64,000 nucleotides of DNA from Henricia sp. BOLD:AAB3569 (taxonomy: Eukaryota; Echinodermata; Asteroidea; Spinulosida; Echinasteridae), in NCBI GenBank assembly GCA_037783545.1, contig JBBELK010000164.1, positions 1,364,001 through 1,428,000 on the forward strand. Reading direction: 5' to 3'. Shown one piece after another: positions 53,902 through 64,000 of this stretch. Position numbers and translations under genes: made by a program. Each line of letters begins with the position of its first letter. Position 1 is the first letter of the stretch. The notes beneath the pieces are model-generated. The model searched no databases. It worked only from the letters and a program-made list of their open reading frames with translations, and had not been told where the DNA came from.

Positions 53902-55560
53902 GGTTATTTATGATTTTCGGTAGAGACTGAAGATCAGTATAAGGCCTACACACGCACAGAGCCACAACTTGAAAAGCTAAACACAGTCTAAAAAGATTTC
54001 TGTCATTGAACAACTGACGTCAATAGTATACAATTCCACCAAGAGCTATAAGCCCGGTTGTAATAAAATCAGCCTTGCTTCTATAATCACTGAAATTTAG
54101 TCTTGCCCCGACGCGTATTTCAAGTCTTTGTCAGGTTTATTGTACATTTCCAGCACTGCACACAATATTTACGGGTTCACTGAGCGTGGCGCGTGGCGGG
54201 TAAAAGGTCACCCAGGAAGTTATGAAATCCGAAACGCGCTGCATTATAGACGGTCCCTGTTTTAACTAATAAGACAATTATAATCTTGTTTTTGACAGTT
54301 TGTGTTTATCGAAAAGCCGCAATTTTTTTAATATTCCATGATCACGCGCACCATGTTTTTCCTTCAGCCAATCAGCGTGGAGTAAATTAACGTCAGGTTA
54401 GGCTGGATCCGAATTAGTGGCTTTGGCTGTGGGCGGCTGTTGCTATGCTGTTTCTAAGGACTTTCATTGTTCGCCCAAAGCAACGGGCATAGCCACAGCC
54501 AAAGTCACTAATTCGGATCCAGCCTAACTTTCTTGCTTGATGCCCAGTGTTTCGTCTATAAACACGACCTCAGGCAAGCTTCCTAAAAGTCTTTTACTTT
54601 TTTGATCTTGTCAAAAACGTGACCCGGGAACTTTCAAATAAATGTGCCATTTAGTGTCAATGTAGGGATTCCCTGTATTACTACAAATTTACATTATAAA
54701 ACACAAGTTAGCTGATAAAACTAGGAGTCTCGAAAAATTGCCCGAATAGTGACACTTAATGTAATAATGGCGTTCTGGTCTAATTTTATTTACAAAAGGC
54801 ACCGGAATTACCATACAGAAATGTCTCCGCAAAATTCCATAAACAAATTATTTGCGAGAAGATTCAACACTTGAAAATCGAGCTCTGAACTTTGATCGGC
54901 GGGTGGCTGTAATCTTATAATCGCGTGCACAAGTAAACCAGACAGACCTTGTTTTGACCTATAGTAAATGACATGTCACACGATCTGTTCTAACATCTCG
55001 TTCTTTTCATGCGGAAATGCATCAAGAATTATCACTTTGCAGAGACCTTGAATTAGCCCACAATATCGAGAATTGAAAGCACAGTCTTTTTGAGGTATTA
55101 TCATATGGCGATGGTGGACACTGGAGGCCGTACTTTGGTTTGGGGTCAGTGAATTCAAAGTACGTGTAATTGCGAAATAAGGTTTTTTTCTTCTTTTCAC
55201 TTTACTGTACGTCACATTGAGATACATGTATATAGGTCATATTTTGTCATTATATTATAAAATATTGTATTTTGATATTGTAGGTGTTTTATCTTGCTCG
55301 AGTTTGTGTTTGTATTATTTGAAAATTAAGTTATTTAATTTTTATTTGTAAGCATTGTATTAATTTTATGAATGTTCGCAGGGCCCCGATGCAAACCAGT
55401 TTTAGTTAACTGTTTGGGTACACCCTGGGTAAAATAAATAAAAACAAAACATTTATAAGTTTACATCCTTGTTTTAATTATACAATACCAATTAAAATAC
55501 ATATTCCTACCCCGAGTTGCTATAGCCTAAAAATAAATTCAAATTGAACAATATCGTTAA
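53902..55560. other. Region upstream of HEPHL
   Basis: Expected to hold the HEPHL promoter and 5' UTR; no TATA box or initiator could be singled out. A hairpin element lies at 54,396-54,530. Confidence 0.4.
54396..54530. mobile_element. Hairpin MITE (TTAGGCTGGATCCGAATTAG ends)
   Basis: The ~40-bp arm TTAGGCTGGATCCGAATTAG continuing into GGCTTTGGCTGTGG is matched at the right by CCACAGCCAAAG and CTAATTCGGATCCAGCCTAA. Inner GCTGTTGCTATGC also pairs with GCATAGCCACAG imperfectly. Confidence 0.85.
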
Positions 55561-56525
55561 CTTTTTAATATCCGCAATGTTTCGCCCCTGCAATTTACGT
55601 GAACTGCAGTAATGAAAACATGATTGTATTCATGCCATTTGTCACGTAATCCATGCATGAGAAACACAATACCATGTTCGGGTTGTGTGGGGTAGTGTCG
55701 CGGAAAGACAGACGGATGGACGGAAATGCACGGGGTTTCCCCTTTTTGCAAATTTATGCGAACATTTTAAAGGCGCACTGTATCATTTACAATGGCCCAA
55801 AATTTTACTTCATGAGTTGACAGGAAAAAAACACAACAACTCAGTTTTGATAGCAACGGTTGCAAACACGACATGAATATATTTCTGTGCAAGATGGTAC
55901 TTTTTGTAGGAAATTTTAACAATTGAAGGTGGTTTAAATTGTATGCACACGCATTTTTCTAAAACCATTCACTACCATGCATGGATTTTAAAGGTTTTTC
56001 TGAAGCATTGACGCATCTGTGTAGCTGGACTTCTTAAGAGTGACTAGTTTAACAACATTCTTCTTTCAATTGGATTACGCCCTTATTCCAGGAGTCCATT
56101 AAATTAAAGGTTTTACATATCTTGACAATAATACGTCGGGCCTTTAAAGGCGATAAAGACACTTGCATTGTAACGCATTGTGGAGTGTTGTGGGTATTCG
56201 TCTGTTGTCCTGGCTTTTAATTTTTTTTTAATAATCCATGCAGTAGGCCTAATTACTACTGAAGAGCGTGATTCAAAACTGGTAAACACTGGATGAAAAT
56301 TTCAAAATTTCTTAAATTAATCAGAATAATACCTCAAACAGTAAAGAAATGTCCATATTTTACAATCATATTACAACAATTAACTGAATAAATTTGGCTG
56401 GGCACACTGTGCCATCACATTTTCAAGAAACTTCCCGCTTCCTGTTCGTGTGGCAGAGGGCCGGAGGCACCTTCCGCTGTTCCCCATTGTGTCTCAAACA
56501 TGTAAGCAGCTATATGCATACATGT
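55560..56525. other. Intergenic, nothing recognised
   Basis: Between the HEPHL upstream region and the TTAA-MITE; AT-rich, no supported exon. Confidence 0.4.
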
Positions 56526-56533
56526 AGGCTTAA

Positions 56534-57487
56534 AGGCCCTGTAGATGATCTGTTTTTGAGCGATTCTTCGAAAATAAACATTATAAATCAAAAGAAAGAC
56601 ATCAACAAACTCATCCGAAGAAATTTCAGCTTTGTCAAATGTATCACGTTTAAAAAAAACATGAAAATCCATATGAATTTTCCTGGTCTTGGCGTAGCTG
56701 AGGTTACCTCAGCTCTAACTTTATCATGCGGTTATTCGGATGTAGAGCTGAGGTTACTTATCAACATGAACTCGATATTACAAAACAAATGTGTAATTTT
56801 CTCCCCGTGACACACTAATCCTCCCTAGGACTCACCCAAACTTTGTCAGGCATAACCACTACGCAGGTCCTTCAGGGAAATAACAAGCCACGATGAAGAT
56901 TCAGCCTACAATTGCAGTAAAAAAGGAGGTCTGGAATGACAGCCGATGTGTCTATCCGGCCGTGTACAAAGGAATGGCAATGCGCGGTCGATTACCAGAC
57001 TACCAGTGCACAGACTGAATTTGTGATATCGTGTTCATGTTGATGAGTAACCTCAGCTCTACATCCGAAAAACCACATCCGAATAAAATGATAAAGTTAG
57101 AGGTAACCTCAGCTAGTCTTGGCGGGGTGTTTCAAATATTCGTTCTCAGTTTATCGGGTACTATGTGGCTTGCGTCATGCACTCTGTGGCGCACATCATA
57201 TACTGCGTGTGCGCGCGATCCATAAAAATGCTTTGCGTTGGAACACGCACACGCAGTACACAGCCCCATGCATTTTGGACCGCGTAGATGCGAACCAAAA
57301 ATAAGTAAATCGTTTGCAAACGATCTAAATAATTTCATCTTTACGGATTATTTTCTGGTAAAATTAATTTTGAGCGGAAACCTTTCATGGGGTAGTTGCT
57401 ATTAATTCAATCTTTACTTTCATAACTTTTCCCCTTGTAAACTCGTCGATTACTTTTTTGGGTCATTGCAAATGATCCACTGGGCCT
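56534..57487. mobile_element. TTAA-MITE 'R520', copy 3, split by a 421-bp insertion
   Basis: It starts AGGCCCTGTAGATGATCTG after TTAA (56,530-56,533) and ends ATCCACTGGGCCT before TTAA (57,488-57,491). With the insertion and one copy of the duplication removed it aligns to copy 1 over its full length. Confidence 0.9.
56695..57115. mobile_element. 421-bp TAG...CTA MITE with 9-bp target duplication
   Basis: GTCTTGGCG is duplicated exactly (56,686-56,694 and 57,116-57,124). The ends TAGCTGAGGTTACCTC and GAGGTAACCTCAGCTA start inverted repeats of roughly 90 bp (also AACTTTATCAT, ATTCGGATGTAGAGCTGAGG, TCAACATGAAC). The interior has no coding capacity. Confidence 0.92.
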
Positions 57488-57610
57488 TTAATACCAAACT
57501 TCTCAAATACGACATAATTATGCGCAATAACCAACAAAGGCTAAATACTGATCATGCTGTGCGTGCTTTAATTAGAAAAGTGTTGCTTACCAAGAAAAAT
57601 AACTATTTAA

Positions 57611-57762
57611 AGGCAGAGGCTCGTCAGCAGTGCGCGCGCGCCAAATTCGTGCCACGAAATACGCAGCTTCATGCCTTTGCTATGGAGCTGCGTGGCACAA
57701 ATTTGGCGCGCGCGCATTGGTGACGCGCATTGGTGACGCGCATTGCTGACGAGCCTGTGCCT
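57611..57762. mobile_element. TTAA-MITE 'AGGCACAGGCTCGTCAGC', copy 1
   Basis: AGGCAGAGGCTCGTCAGC at the left and GCTGACGAGCCTGTGCCT at the right are flanked by TTAA (57,607-57,610; 57,763-57,766). Inside, GCGCGCCAAATT/AATTTGGCGCGC extends the hairpin, and TGGTGACGCGCAT is repeated in tandem. Confidence 0.9.
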
Positions 57763-58021
57763 TTAAATTTGCCCGCCCATTATTGTGAAAAATCCACTAC
57801 TGAGCTTATAAAGTGACATCTCAACAAAAAATAATTTGTGCGTATCTAAAAAGGACAGTGTTGGAAGTAGTAAAAAATAATAAAAAACGTGTATTCTATA
57901 CAGGTAACCAAAGTATGGATTTGATTACTATATACAGTGCTATTTATATATCATTTTAATCTGGAAAGACTACATGGGCCGGTTGCATTTTGGACGGCAC
58001 AAACGATTATACTAAAACACT

Positions 58022-58284
58022 CTACACTTTTTTTAAGCCAAACGGCGCCCTCGTTGTCACTGCATCTCCAGATATAGCACCATTCTCATCGCTGGTGGCG
58101 CCCTTTTCATCCTTTGCTTTCCCCCGTACCCCAACGTCACATTCAATAAAGTCTCGCCGACCAATCCGCGGATTCTTTATCAACCAGACATGCGCAGATA
58201 TGAACAAAATGGCTGACAGGACAAACAGGATGGCAAGGATGTGGAGGGAAACGGTGAAACTTCCAGTGAGGTCTTTCATTATTC
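58022..58284 (-). CDS. MCT-like exon 6: TM12, tail, stop
   Basis: Encodes MKDLTGSFTVSLHILAILFV then LSAILFISAHVWLI and a 40-residue hydrophilic tail ending APFGLKKV. Confidence 0.9.
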
Positions 58285-61200
58285 CTTGAGAGAAAACAAA
58301 TAAGAGTAAACATCAGCGTATTTTGTATTTTCAGACAATTATTTTGATGGGATAAAAATGATTTTTCTTTTTCAAAATGAAGGAAATCGGCAACGTACAT
58401 TTTAGTGGATAAAAATAATATTCTTTTGGGGCATGTGGTGCGGTATTGATATCTGTCCTATGCCTCGGGCAAGTTTGGAGAAGTGCGAGGAAGTTCGGGA
58501 AATTTCGGGGATGTTCGGGAAATTTCGGGGATGTTCAGAGATGTGAGAGCAAGTTGTTTGATTATTTTGACGCAAACACAGTCTAGTCAACGACGGTTAG
58601 TATGTACTGTCACTGGTACGAAATCGGTAGTAATTAACGAACTGTTGTTCAAACTTGCTCGAAGAGTGATCAAAACTGACTTTGATCCTATAGACTGACC
58701 AGCCATTTTGTTTACAATTAATATTTGTACCGATAGTGGAGGCCAGAGCTCCAGCGATCCCGTACGACAACAGAAGCGACGTGTAGCACTCCAAGGCCCG
58801 TTCGGCTCCGAACATATCCACGACGGCCCCGAAAGCTACACCGTAGAAAATGCCTCGAACGAAGCCCAGAACTGGACCGACAAAGAGTAAAAATAATTGC
58901 ATACACATGTAAAAGTATGTATTTTAGTATGTTGAATTGCCAGAGGTTTCTTGAGCTTTGAAATCCTGAATAATATCACTTCTAGTCACATTGATGGTGT
59001 TTCCCTCTTTGCACCCTAAAAGGTAAAACAAAATGGCGGCGCCCACATCGACATAAGTGCCTTTTATTGAAACCACACCTGCCATTGTGCGTATACGGAT
59101 CATGCTTTGCATAAATCTGCTCGGATATTATGTCAAATGAATAGTATGATGTCAAAGGAATAGTATGATGCCAACTTACTGATCACGTAAAACGTTACCA
59201 CCGCAAACGTGGGCAAGAGCAAAAGGCCATAGGTGGCGAGCGCCCCCAAGAGGCTAATTGCAGCATAGACGACCGTTGGGCGTACGGGAAGCCGTTTGCC
59301 GCCGCAGGCGAAGATCAACACACGAGCAGCGATTTCCATTCCGGACATGCCAAGTAGCAACCAAGAGGCTTCCGGCTCCGGAATGTTAATAGTGCCCGCA
59401 AAGCCGACCTGTTTACACGCAAGACAAAAACAAGGGGGCCGGGTTTTCGTAATGTATGCAAATATTATGCATACTCTAACAAGAGGTTGCTCTTAACGAC
59501 CACGAAGCTTGTCCGGGGCTTGTCCTACCAAGCAACAACTAATATTTATACAAAATGAAATCCAACCAAATTTAAAGTAACAGGTGAATGAAATAGCTCA
59601 TCACTAGGCAATGCCACAAGAAACATTTATGAACTTACATTACAAAAACTGCCTATACGAACAAAGTCCCGAGGTTACCAGATTTTTCATTACGTGCGTG
59701 CCCGTACAATATGTCCGGATTCAGGAAGATATAGAATATCACAGGAATGGCAGTCCGGCCAGACGGGGTAGGATCCAAAAGAGGGTGAAAATATTTCCAA
59801 GGGGAAATAGTCAGGATAAAATATTATGCTAAATTATGATATTCTGACCGGAACTTCACGTCGAACGGAATAACCTGGGGGCAGAAAGTATCCATTCAAC
59901 TGGTTGTGGGGAAAGATTGGGCAACAAACTATCTTGATGTTAACAAAGGTCGCCTATATAGACCATATAGAATAGCCGCCATTTCGTGGGGCACCTTTTG
60001 CTACTTAAAGGCACAGGCTCGTCAGCAATGCGCGCCCGCCAAATGTGTGCCACGCAATACGCAGCTCCATAGCAAAGGCATGGAGCTGCGTGTTTCGAGC
60101 ACGAATTTGGCGGGCGCGCATTGCTGACGAGCCTGTGCCTTTAAACCGTTCAACAACGAAAGCACAATATGTGCAACCATGCATGCATGTCCTCAAGGAA
60201 CAAAGAAACTGCCCCACGAAATGGCAGCTATTCGATACGGTCTATTGGCAGTTGCCATGAAAAACCTCTACTGACATATAAAGTAATTTACTGTTTTATT
60301 TTGGTCAACTAGTCGGCAAGTTGTGCTGCAACGTATTTTTAACGCAGTATAATAGTCAGGAATGGTGGACACTTGTATATAGCGCACATGTCTACCCTAT
60401 AGGGTACTCCTGTCACTGTTTCCATTAACATTATCGCTGCCATCAGGAAATCAACAGAACCATTTCGCTTCAATAGGTGGCTACCTGGCCAAGGCGCACA
60501 ATCCTATCAGCAGTTAGATTGTGGCATTCCCCTATTCCCCCGAAGATTAGGTATCAAACTTGTGAACGACGATAAAACATGGTCGCGCTGGCTACATCAA
60601 ATAAGGAATAAGCTCCTTATAATAGCACACCCAATTTTGTTATCTTTCTAATTCTTTTACAAAGAATTCGATTTTATGCAGAACTTACGAAATGAATCAC
60701 GTTGAAAAGCGTTGAGAGGGAAGATCCTACCATACCACCAAAGAAAAGCCAATGTTCAGGCAGGCGAAGAAGCCGCACATACCTCGCCCAAAAGGTTAAG
60801 TTGGTTCGCTCAGGATGACTGGGCTTTCCTAAAGATGTATCGCTAGTTACATGATTGAAACATTCGGCATTTGATTCTTTCGCGTCATGACACGCTTTCC
60901 CAGCTGGACTGGCAGAGGATTTGACGCCATCTTTGGGTAATTCCAACTGGCAATTGGTTTGAGTCGAGTGTGCTCCGCATCCGACGTCATCAAATGATTC
61001 AAAATCTACCGCGTTCTTAGTTTTCGCGCCAAAACCATCAAAGTTAAAATTATCGTCTGCGCGATCTACATCGTCCATGACGTCATCAATTTCTTGCCGT
61101 GGAACTGGCTGGTAAGTTTCGTTTCTTGAAGTTTCCGTCGATTCATTTTGAACTTGCTGGCTTGTGTCCTCTGTCTTTTCGCCGATTGTCACTGCTTTGC

Positions 61201-62769
61201 GGTTCAATGCGAGATAGTCTGTGGTGCCTTTTAGTAGTGGCCGCGTAAGGGCGGTACACACCAAACCCAAAACGAGGGTAAAGACGGCAAGAATACGGAG
61301 GCCATTTCTCCAGCCAAGGTGTAAACACGCTGGATCTAATGAGGCACTTATAACAAGAAGTCCTGAAATAAAAATACAGACGAGATTACTACGAGGCCTT
61401 GCTATAGAAAATGTACCCTCAAAGGGCGTATATATGTTTTAACACATTTTGTTACATACACGCATATTCTGTTGGAGCCTCAGGGTACGGTATATCGGAC
61501 GGTGTGGAGCAATATGAAGCACGCAAACACGTGACGTCATTGTTTCAGGTCTATTTTAATAATACAAATAAGCCGTGGGACGAGTCTACAATGGCGTCAA
61601 CTTTAACTGTGCACTCACCAAGCGGCTGGCCAATGGACACCAGCGAAGTGGCCCGGATGTTGTTTTCCCCTGGGTAGTAACTGGTCACCAGGTTTATGGA
61701 CGAGGTCAAGATGAAATTGCTTCCGGCGCCGAATATCAGGCCATAGGTCAGGTACATCACCCAAATGCGACTGGCGAATGACGTGGCAAGGAGACCAGCG
61801 AACGCCAGCAGGACACCAGCGAGGGTCACCCACTGGCACCCATAGCGGACGTAGAGGGCGCTTGTAAGTGGAACCAAAAAGTTGACCACTGTCCAGGCCG
61901 CGGAGCCGACCCAGCCTATGTGTGAAGTGGATTTTGAATGTAATTTTGAATTTGCATTACAAATGGTACTGTTTTCGCGACTACTACCAGAAACACATGC
62001 TTCGACGTAATTACTGATTCAACCAATGGCCAGCTTTGATCATCCGTAACCAAAGCCATTGATTGGTTAAATCAGTAATTATGTCAGAAACATATTTCTG
62101 TTTGTGGTCGCGAAAACGGGCTCCGTGTCTCTTCCTGAATGCTAAATGTGTTAGGCCCCTATGATATATATGAAGTTAAATTATGTATGTGTTATACATG
62201 TATACATACATAATGTGCAATTTTCCAACTTCATAGATATCATATTTAACATTTAACATATTTTCAGTTTTAATGCTACACATAAAACATCCGAGAAATT
62301 TGTTTAATTTTGAATTTTCTTGGAATTAAAGGTCATCGTTTGCAGATAAAGCTTGTAAACGAAAACGAGGAACGATGACATTACAAAACATACTAAAGCA
62401 GGCCCACTATTAAATTTTTATCCATAAGAAAACGAACGGATCTGGTAAAATGTTAATCATACATCATACGCTTTATACTATAGTAAACGCATTTGCTTGA
62501 TTGTTATTCATGCAAACATTAATTCATAAAAATGGCAGTAAGTTTGTTTTAGTATAGGCCTACATAATAAAATGTCCTGCTATTTCGTTACACCAATGTG
62601 TCAACTTGCCCGTTTCCGTTGCCGATGTCTTGAAGTCCTCCTTCAGATACACGTAAAGTATCACGAATGAGCTGATGCTTCCGAGTGAAAGGAAAAATAT
62701 GAAGAAAGAAGCCAATATGACGAGTCGTTTTGGTTGCAGACAAGATTTCAGGAATCTGCGTAGCGCCAT
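58022..62769 (-). CDS. MFS monocarboxylate-transporter-like protein (SLC16-like), 6 exons, 587 aa
   Basis: A 12-span major facilitator of the monocarboxylate-transporter type, expected in plasma membrane; substrate unknown. Exons in transcript order: 62,769-62,610; 61,915-61,619; 61,362-60,689; 59,408-59,180; 58,871-58,731; 58,284-58,022, with the frame closing at 1,764 nt. TM1 is LVILASFFIFFLSLGSISSF; then TETGWVGSAAWTVVNFLVPL (TM2), YGLIFGAGSNFILTSSINLV (TM4), and a TM6-TM7 loop of about 160 acidic, polar residues (about 195-355), as in SLC16 proteins. The second half follows with RLLRLPEHWLFFGGMVG, FAGTINIPEPEASWLLLGMS and DMFGAERALECYTSLLLSYG. The usual SLC16 PDGGWGW motif before TM1 is absent. 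The start at 62,769 (ACAAACATGG) has better context than an in-frame ATG at 62,832, which would add 21 residues. Confidence 0.9.
58450..58545. repeat. Short GTTCGGGAAATTTCGGGGAT tandem repeat
   Basis: Two perfect and two degenerate 19-20-bp units in the last intron of the transporter gene. Confidence 0.8.
58731..58871 (-). CDS. MCT-like exon 5: TM10-TM11 region
   Basis: Encodes LGFVRGIFYGVAFGAVVDMF then GAERALECYTSLLLSYGIAG; G..D.FG.E..L..Y...L is typical of SLC16 proteins. Donor ATCG|GTACAA. Confidence 0.92.
59180..59408 (-). CDS. MCT-like exon 4: TM8-TM9 region
   Basis: Encodes GFAGTINIPEPEASWLLLGM, GMEIAARVLIFACGGKRLP and LGALATYGLLLLPTFAVVTF. Confidence 0.93.
59958..60245. mobile_element. 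MITE with ATAGACC...GGTCTAT ends, hosting a TTAA-MITE
   Basis: ATAGACCATATAGAATAGCC and CATTTCGTGGGGCA at the left pair with TGCCCCACGAAATG and GCTATTCGATACGGTCTAT at the right. The TTAA element at 60,009-60,140 interrupts it. Confidence 0.85.
60009..60140. mobile_element. TTAA-MITE 'AGGCACAGGCTCGTCAGC', copy 2 (nested)
   Basis: TTAA at 60,005-60,008 and 60,141-60,144 flanks AGGCACAGGCTCGTCAGCAA and its complement TTGCTGACGAGCCTGTGCCT. The interior hairpin includes GCGCGCCCGCCAAAT/ATTTGGCGGGCGCGC. Confidence 0.93.
60360..60545. repeat. Dispersed repeat related to 37,275-37,440 and 39,660-39,700
   Basis: The first part resembles the HEPHL intron 9 repeat; GATTGTGGCATTCCCCTA matches the SINE core at 39,690. 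Confidence 0.5.
60689..61362 (-). CDS. MCT-like exon 3: TM5, TM6, long loop, TM7 start
   Basis: Starts GLLVISASLDPACLHLGWRN, then LRILAVFTLVLGLVC, a long hydrophilic loop rich in D, N, S and T, and LPEHWLFFGGMVGSSLSTLF. Confidence 0.92.
61619..61915 (-). CDS. MCT-like exon 2: TM2 to TM4
   Basis: Encodes TM2-TM4 and the conserved YYPGENNIRATSLVSIGQPLG region. Canonical donor TTG|GTGAGT. Confidence 0.92.
61972..62122. mobile_element. Hairpin MITE (GTTTTCGCGAC ends) in transporter intron 1
   Basis: GTTTTCGCGAC and GTCGCGAAAAC bound it; inside, GTAATTACTGATTCAACCAATGG pairs with its near-complement at 62,060-62,085. Confidence 0.85.
62158..62252. mobile_element. Small hairpin (ATGATATATATGAAGTT arms)
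   Basis: ATGATATATATGAAGTTA and AACTTCATAGATATCAT are inverted, with an ATGTATGTGTTATACATGTATACATACAT-type AT palindrome as core (seen as two shorter words ATGTATGTG and CATACATAAT). Confidence 0.7.
62610..62769 (-). CDS. MCT-like exon 1, GC donor
   Basis: Encodes the N-terminus MALRRFLKSCLQPKR, TM1 and LKEDFKTSATETG. It ends ACGG|GCAAGT, a GC-AG donor that joins in frame to GWVGSAAW in exon 2. Confidence 0.88.
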
Positions 62770-63660
62770 GTTTGTTGTATCTAACGCCGCGGCCGGCCGA
62801 ACGCAGTGTGTCTTATAGGCGAATTGCATCACAACGTATTGATTCGCTCAGGTGGAATGCGTCTCGGTGCATAAAATATGAGGTGTTCGTGCGATGTTGT
62901 GCGGCAGTGTAGGTCGACAGTTTTCCCCCGTCTCTTTCGCTCCTACTCGCGCTCTTTTGATCGGCGCTTCATTTAGTCAATTCGTTGTCATGGGGACGGG
63001 GAACAGGTCTTATTAAATCAAGGAAGGTAGAAACTGCCGCGTTGTTTCCGCGGCTGTGACGTCAAACTTCACGGGGATTTCACGCTCGAAGGATGTTGTT
63101 TGTGCTTGATAAAACCAAGGCGACAATTATCATAATTTGAAGAGAATATTACAGTGGGAAAACTCGGCCTTAATTATTGAGTTTTTTTGCAACATAAAAG
63201 GAAAAAACCATTATGGAATTGTGGCAAAGTAGTTTCCACCCCAGTGTTCTCTTGACTGGGAATAGAAAACCTCTAATGCAAGGGATAACAATAAGGGTCC
63301 CAGAAACGTAAAAACTTAATAAACAAAAGGAATTTTGTTTATTATTGCGAGCGCCTAATGTGACATATCACAACTTTGCTCATGAATATGGAAATCACAT
63401 TAGCATAAAAATAACAAAAAAGTGTAATTGCCCTTTTTAAAGTTAGTGCTATCCTCTTGCAGCAACGGAATGTAAATAATTACGGCCAAAACAATTTGAA
63501 ATTTTTCAAAAACAATTCTTTATTTTAAAATCTTTTTACATTTAATTAGTAGTTTAATTCTTAAAATTTGTTAATATGTTGCAAGGAATACATGTAATAT
63601 TTGGATCGTGAAAGAATCACATTTGCTAATATAATACATTAATTTGCCAGTATGTTTCAG
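62770..63660. other. Upstream of the transporter gene
   Basis: The first ~300 bp are relatively GC-rich with several CG dinucleotides and probably include 5' UTR and promoter of the minus-strand transporter. From 63,080 on the sequence is AT-rich with nothing recognised, and should hold the 3' UTR of the next minus-strand gene. Confidence 0.4.
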
Positions 63661-63670
63661 GCTGCATGGT

Positions 63671-63789
63671 TTATTTGAAGTGCTTGTTCTGTGCATATCT
63701 TGCTAAGCACTTCATGAAGAGCACAAACACGAAAATGATGGAATAAAACAAAAGGACGCTGCCGAGTTGGAAGAAAGAATCGTAGAAAT
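63671..63789 (-). CDS. Terminal coding exon of an unidentified membrane protein
   Basis: After the acceptor TTACTTTGTAG the frame reads FYDSFFQLGSVLLFYSIIFV then FVLFMKCLARYAQNKHFK and TAA. It gives one hydrophobic span of about 20 residues and a short basic tail. Only this last exon lies in the window; the rest of the gene is beyond the right edge. The phase requires one base from the previous exon. I do not recognise the family. Confidence 0.6.
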
Positions 63790-64000
63790 CTACAAAGTAA
63801 AAAGAAGAAAAAGAGGGGGAAAATGATAGGCTGCGTCCGAATCATATTCACTTCAATCACATGTGTACATTTGTTGAAAGGGACTTCTTTTTCTGTCAAA
63901 ATTTCTGTGACTGAAGGGGATAAAGAGATTCCAGTTCAAAGCATCAACTAGTCTTGGCTCCAAGACCTTCGTGTTAGTTTTTGTTGTTGCGAGACAGAAT

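Noticed and set aside
53479..53913. 144-codon plus-strand open frame
   Set aside because: It is the antisense shadow of the signal-peptide exon of the multicopper oxidase.

Overview
This window is eukaryotic nuclear DNA from an animal: it has spliced genes with GT-AG (and two GC-AG) introns, tRNA-derived SINEs, LINE 3' ends and very many short inverted-repeat transposons. The gene content fits a marine invertebrate, most likely a deuterostome such as an echinoderm or relative: a ciliary IFT52 gene, a six-domain hephaestin-type multicopper oxidase and an SLC16-like transporter. Species is not determinable from the sequence alone.

Layout. 1-14.6 kb is intergenic and repeat-rich (LINE remnant, MITEs, SINEs); only one doubtful exon candidate (about 12.35 kb, minus) was seen. 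IFT52 lies on the plus strand (CDS 15,909-22,556, 13 exons, 458 aa; a further in-frame 18-bp first exon is possible at 14,671). Facing it tail-to-tail is a 17-exon hephaestin-like ferroxidase gene on the minus strand (CDS 53,901 down to 26,083, 1105 aa). Its introns hold most of the repeats: a three-level nested transposon stack, two arrays of a 78-bp tRNA-Thr-like repeat in opposite orientations, and a 9.9-kb first intron with a large foldback element and a mosaic tandem element. Next on the minus strand is a six-exon MFS monocarboxylate-transporter-like gene (62,769 down to 58,022, 587 aa). At the right edge the last coding exon of another minus-strand membrane-protein gene enters the window (63,671-63,789).

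Reading frames of all three complete gene models close exactly across every splice junction. The genes do not form a functional unit: ciliary transport, copper-dependent iron oxidation at the cell surface, and solute transport are neighbours only by position. The striking content is the mobile DNA. TTAA-flanked MITEs are present in two families, one of which is interrupted twice, in different copies, by unrelated elements that begin TAG, end CTA and are flanked by perfect 9-bp target duplications. Family assignments rest on motifs remembered from known families; no database search was run.
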